From the NCBI GenBank assembly GCA_003554345.1, contig PWGE01000399.1:1-8930 (forward strand): 8,930 nt of DNA. Reading direction: 5' to 3'. Below are positions 5,951 through 8,930 of this stretch, piece after piece. Made by a program: the position numbers and the translations under genes. Under the pieces are notes generated by a model. It was not told the origin of the DNA. It saw only the letters and a list, made by a program, of their open reading frames with translations, and did no database searches. This DNA is from T1SED10-198M sp003554345 [NCBI: Candidatus Sumerlaeota bacterium]. Lineage in GTDB: Bacteria > Sumerlaeota > T1SED10-198M. Positions within the stretch are counted from its first letter, which is position 1. Every line of letters starts with the position of its first letter.

Positions 5951-7630
5951 TTATTTCGAGCGGGAATGAAATTCGTCTAAAAGATCCCGGGCGATACGCC
6001 GAGAGCCATCTTCCTGGCTATCCAGTCCCAGCAATCGGGTGATCTCCTTTTCCTGCTCTTCTTTATCTTCGAGGTTACGTACCTGAATACAGGTTTTTCC
6101 CTCGTAAAAATCTTTATCCACTACAAGATGACGGTCTGCTTTTATAGCTATTTGAGGCAGATGGGTGATACATAGTACCTGGTGATTATCTGCCAGCTTC
6201 TGTAAAGCTTCACCTACTTTGTGGGCAGTTACTGAACCAATGCCGGTATCAATTTCATCGAAGACCATGGTGGGGACGCGGTCAGCCTGCACAAAGACAG
6301 TTTTCAGTGCCAGCATGATGCGCGATATTTCCCCGCCAGAGGCAACATCTCGCAAGGGCCGGGGTTTTCTGTCGGGATTGGTGGAGATAAGAAATTCCAC
6401 CTCTTCTTTCCCCCATGGACCGGGCTCTTCAAGCTCTTTTACTTTGATGGCAAAATGAGGGTGGTTGAAAGCCAGGGACTGTAATTCACTCGTCACTTTT
6501 TTTTCCAGGTAACAGGCTAACTTTTTTCTCTTATCAGTAAGTTGATGGCTGCTTCTTTCCAGCTCGGTCTCATAGTGTTTAATTTCTTCCTCAATATTTT
6601 CAAGCGTTTGATCTTCTGCAGATAATGCCTCAATTTTTCTTTGTATTTTTTCATGATAAGAGATAATATCCTCCAGGGTGGGTCCATACTTTCTTTTAAG
6701 ATGATAGAGTTGATTTAACTCTTCTTCTACTTCGTGTAACGTTTGGGGATTGATATCAATCTTTTCTTCCACTGTGTGAATATCACGAAACAGCTCTTCG
6801 GTCAAAGAAAGAAGGCTCTGAAAATTTTCTGCCAGTGGGGGGTGGGCGGTATCATTAGAAAACGTTTCAAGAGTAGGTCGAATTTGGGAAAGAAGAGAAA
6901 AAACTGATATTTCTGAATTATACAGTACTCCCATGAGCTCTGCAGCCTGTTCTTTTAATTCATGGGCATTTTTCAAAACATTTCTTTGTTGTTCCAGTTC
7001 TTCATCACGTCCTGGTTCAAGATTGTGAGCACTGATTTCTTCATGCTGGTATTGGAGCATATCTAATTCTCGCAGGCGAGATTCTGCGCTCTTTTCCAGC
7101 TCTGATTTTTTTTGCTTTAATGTTTTAAGCTTTTGATATATTTGACGATAGGAATGGAGTAACCCTTTATGATTGCCCAGCACATCAAGAAGCTGGAGAT
7201 GGATTTGTTTTTTCAAAAAGGTCTGGTGTTGGTTTTGCCCGTGGATATCAACCAGCTGGTCTCCTGTTATTTGCAGGGTTTGCAAGGTAACCGGTTGATC
7301 GTTAATCCAGCACTTAGAGGTATTAGAACGATAAAGGGTTCGGCGAAGAATAATTTCAGAAGTAAAAGGAATCCCTCTTGATTCGCAAATATCTTCCAGT
7401 CTGGAAGAAGCTGGTGGACTGAAGACTGCTGTGACGGTAGCCTGAGAGGCACCTTGCCGGATACAGGAACGCGGACTCACCTTTTCGCCAAGAACAAGTG
7501 AAAGAGCGTTGAGAAGGAGGGATTTGCCGGCGCCGGTTTCACCGGTAATAATGTTAAGTCCCGGTGAAAAGACTAACTGCAAAGAGTCGATAAAGATAAG
7601 GTTAGTGACCTGGAGTTCAGTCAAACTCAT
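5951..7630 (-). CDS. recN: DNA repair protein RecN (SMC-like ATPase)
   Basis: This is a complete 559-residue RecN, an SMC-like cytoplasmic ATPase that acts with RecA in double-strand-break repair. The N-terminal ATPase half has Walker A GETGAGKS (30-37) and the RecN-typical [13 protein letters not shown] (127-139). The middle, about 160-380, is Glu/Lys/Gln-rich coiled coil. The C-terminal half has the ABC signature ASGGEISR (430-437), Walker [12 protein letters not shown] (455-465) and the switch histidine in CITHLPQIA (487-495). Length is normal. The ATG overlaps the last 14 bp of the upstream sigma-factor gene, with AAGGG eight bases before it, so the two genes are co-transcribed and probably translationally coupled. 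No LexA-like operator can be judged because the operon promoter lies outside the window. Confidence 0.97.
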   Translation of the reverse strand: MSLTELQVTNLIFIDSLQLVFSPGLNIITGETGAGKSLLLNALSLVLGEKVSPRSCIRQGASQATVTAVFSPPASSRLEDICESRGIPFTSEIILRRTLYRSNTSKCWINDQPVTLQTLQITGDQLVDIHGQNQHQTFLKKQIHLQLLDVLGNHKGLLHSYRQIYQKLKTLKQKKSELEKSAESRLRELDMLQYQHEEISAHNLEPGRDEELEQQRNVLKNAHELKEQAAELMGVLYNSEISVFSLLSQIRPTLETFSNDTAHPPLAENFQSLLSLTEELFRDIHTVEEKIDINPQTLHEVEEELNQLYHLKRKYGPTLEDIISYHEKIQRKIEALSAEDQTLENIEEEIKHYETELERSSHQLTDKRKKLACYLEKKVTSELQSLAFNHPHFAIKVKELEEPGPWGKEEVEFLISTNPDRKPRPLRDVASGGEISRIMLALKTVFVQADRVPTMVFDEIDTGIGSVTAHKVGEALQKLADNHQVLCITHLPQIAIKADRHLVVDKDFYEGKTCIQVRNLEDKEEQEKEITRLLGLDSQEDGSRRIARDLLDEFHSRSK

Positions 7631-8930
7631 TATAAAGACCCTTAAGATCCTGGGTGAAAGAGCAGTTGCGAAGGGTTTTCAGGGCTTCTCTGATAATTTG
7701 ACGGACTCTTTCGCGACTTAAATTGTATTGTTTCCCAATTTCTTCAAGACTGTATTCTTTGTGTGATGTGTTAAAACCATATTTCATACAGAGAATATTT
7801 CGGGTTCTTTCATCCAGAATATTATGAAGGACTTGCTGGATTCTTTCCTTGTGATATTGGTGAAGTATCTCTGTTATGGGAGAAGAGCTTTCATCTGCGG
7901 CAATTCTATTCAGGAGAGGTGGGAGTTCCTCCTGTTTGGGGTCAGTGGCTTCCAGGGAATAAAATGTTGTATTAAGTGAAAGGCAGAGCTTGACTTTTTT
8001 AACTTCCATTCCAAGGTGTTTAGCGATGGTTGACGGACGGGGAATAGAATTATGGTCTTGTTTATAGGCGATGATAAAATGATTTATTTTATTCATAGTG
8101 CTGGTGATATGATGAGGAAGAGTGATAGTCCGCTCTCCCTGAAGGGCCCGCAAAATAGCCTGTTCAATCCAGTAGGTGGCATAGGTTCCAAACTTGGTTC
8201 CTTTCGTGGTCTGGTATCGATCTACTGCTCTGATCAAACCCATATTCCCTTCTTGTATGAGGTCCACAAACAACTCGAAATTACGGCCGGCATATTTTTT
8301 GGCAATGCTGGCTACCAGCCGGAGATTGCTTTTGATAAGCTGTGACTTCATTTTTTGCAATTCACTGTTCAGAGAGTTGATAGCATGATGGAGTTCAAAA
8401 AGGATCGGCAGGGACAATAAGATGCGATGCATGAAAACAGAATGGCTGGTATTTTCGTTACTGTTGGGATCCAGAAAAATCTGAGGGAAATCTTTTTGAT
8501 GCTTTTTCTGAGAAATACATTTCATTTTGTTATTGAATCTCTTAATAAGCAGTTGAATAAATTGAGGATTATATCCTAGCTTATAAAAGGCATTACCGGC
8601 AAGGTAGGCAGGAGAGTCCTCGCTTTGCAGATAGGGAAGAACGGACTCATTTGTTTTGTTGGCAAAAAGTGACCATTTTTTATACAGTGCCAGATATCGG
8701 TCAAAATCCTGAATAATTGCCTGAGAGGTGATGCCTTTGATTTCCTTTTTTCTTATGGTGGAGAGGAACTTTGCAAAGGGGAAGTTTTTATTTGTTTTGT
8801 AATAGTGGCGTATTTTGCAGGTTTCTCCATAAGCAAGGGGTACCAGGCCAAGATGAAATAGCAGGGTTTTATTAATTTTTTGAATACTTTTTGTTAGCCT
8901 GGTCTCTTCTCTTCTGTTAAGGAGAGAAAA
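7617..8930 (-). CDS. Sigma-70 family RNA polymerase sigma factor with region 1.2-2 insert, N-terminus beyond window
   Basis: The frame is open without a stop from the right edge, giving 437 visible residues; the first ATG at 8525 is internal. The first visible residues, [15 protein letters not shown] (about 3-17), resemble sigma region 1.2. About 170 divergent residues follow, placed like the non-conserved region of RpoD. Then come region 2.1-2.2 ([15 protein letters not shown], 201-215; FVDLIQEGN, 221-229), region 2.3-2.4 ([16 protein letters not shown], 246-261), region 3 ([10 protein letters not shown], 266-275) and region 4.2 with the helix-turn-helix [19 protein letters not shown] (394-412). 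The protein directs RNA polymerase to promoters. The -35-reading helix is close to RpoD, but the -10-reading helix differs at several positions. This fits a divergent group 1/2 factor better than the organism's main sigma, though I cannot exclude the latter. It ends inside recN's first codons. Confidence 0.9.
   Translation of the reverse strand, partial: FSLLNRREETRLTKSIQKINKTLLFHLGLVPLAYGETCKIRHYYKTNKNFPFAKFLSTIRKKEIKGITSQAIIQDFDRYLALYKKWSLFANKTNESVLPYLQSEDSPAYLAGNAFYKLGYNPQFIQLLIKRFNNKMKCISQKKHQKDFPQIFLDPNSNENTSHSVFMHRILLSLPILFELHHAINSLNSELQKMKSQLIKSNLRLVASIAKKYAGRNFELFVDLIQEGNMGLIRAVDRYQTTKGTKFGTYATYWIEQAILRALQGERTITLPHHITSTMNKINHFIIAYKQDHNSIPRPSTIAKHLGMEVKKVKLCLSLNTTFYSLEATDPKQEELPPLLNRIAADESSSPITEILHQYHKERIQQVLHNILDERTRNILCMKYGFNTSHKEYSLEEIGKQYNLSRERVRQIIREALKTLRNCSFTQDLKGLYNEFD

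Overview
The window is ordinary-density bacterial chromosome of moderate-to-low GC (by eye, low forties per cent), with short intergenic gaps, E. coli-like -10 boxes and mostly clear Shine-Dalgarno sites. It shows no tRNA, rRNA, CRISPR array, insertion sequence or phage gene. The gene mix suggests an anaerobic or facultative bacterium: an LL-diaminopimelate-type aminotransferase, a Memo-family protein, an oxygen-sensitive radical SAM enzyme, and a sigma-70 factor with a long insert between regions 1.2 and 2. I cannot place the phylum from the sequence alone; an uncultivated lineage is plausible.

Layout. Positions 1-3434 are all on the minus strand. A Memo/AmmeMemoRadiSam-B protein (2529-3383) is followed by a histidine-pathway isomerase hisA (1707-2444) with its own promoter. 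Next comes an LL-diaminopimelate aminotransferase-like gene (396-1604), also with its own promoter, which overlaps a metallo-beta-lactamase-fold hydrolase by four bases; that hydrolase runs off the left edge. Positions 3435-3785 are a gap of about 350 bp with no convincing gene. It separates memo from a divergent plus-strand pair: a stand-alone SagB-type flavin oxidoreductase (3873-4592) and, 13 bp later, a radical SAM protein with a C-terminal helix-hairpin-helix (4606-5856), of the family normally linked to a uracil-DNA-glycosylase-like partner. A short convergent gap with interleaved hairpins (about 5857-5950) leads to recN (5951-7630, minus). recN overlaps by 14 bp the end of a sigma-70-family factor that fills the rest of the window to the right edge.

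How the genes may work together. The left genes look like independent housekeeping functions (amino acid and lysine/peptidoglycan precursor synthesis). The centre and right have a possible DNA-maintenance flavour, with the rSAM/HhH protein and RecN, and RecN is translationally coupled to an unusual sigma factor. The points most worth a second look are the SagB plus rSAM pair without the usual partner gene, the sigma factor (open to the window edge, with an altered -10-reading helix, coupled to recN), and a perfect 15-bp inverted repeat placed like an operator at the memo start site. I did not find a clear-cut new multi-gene system; these are leads of moderate strength.
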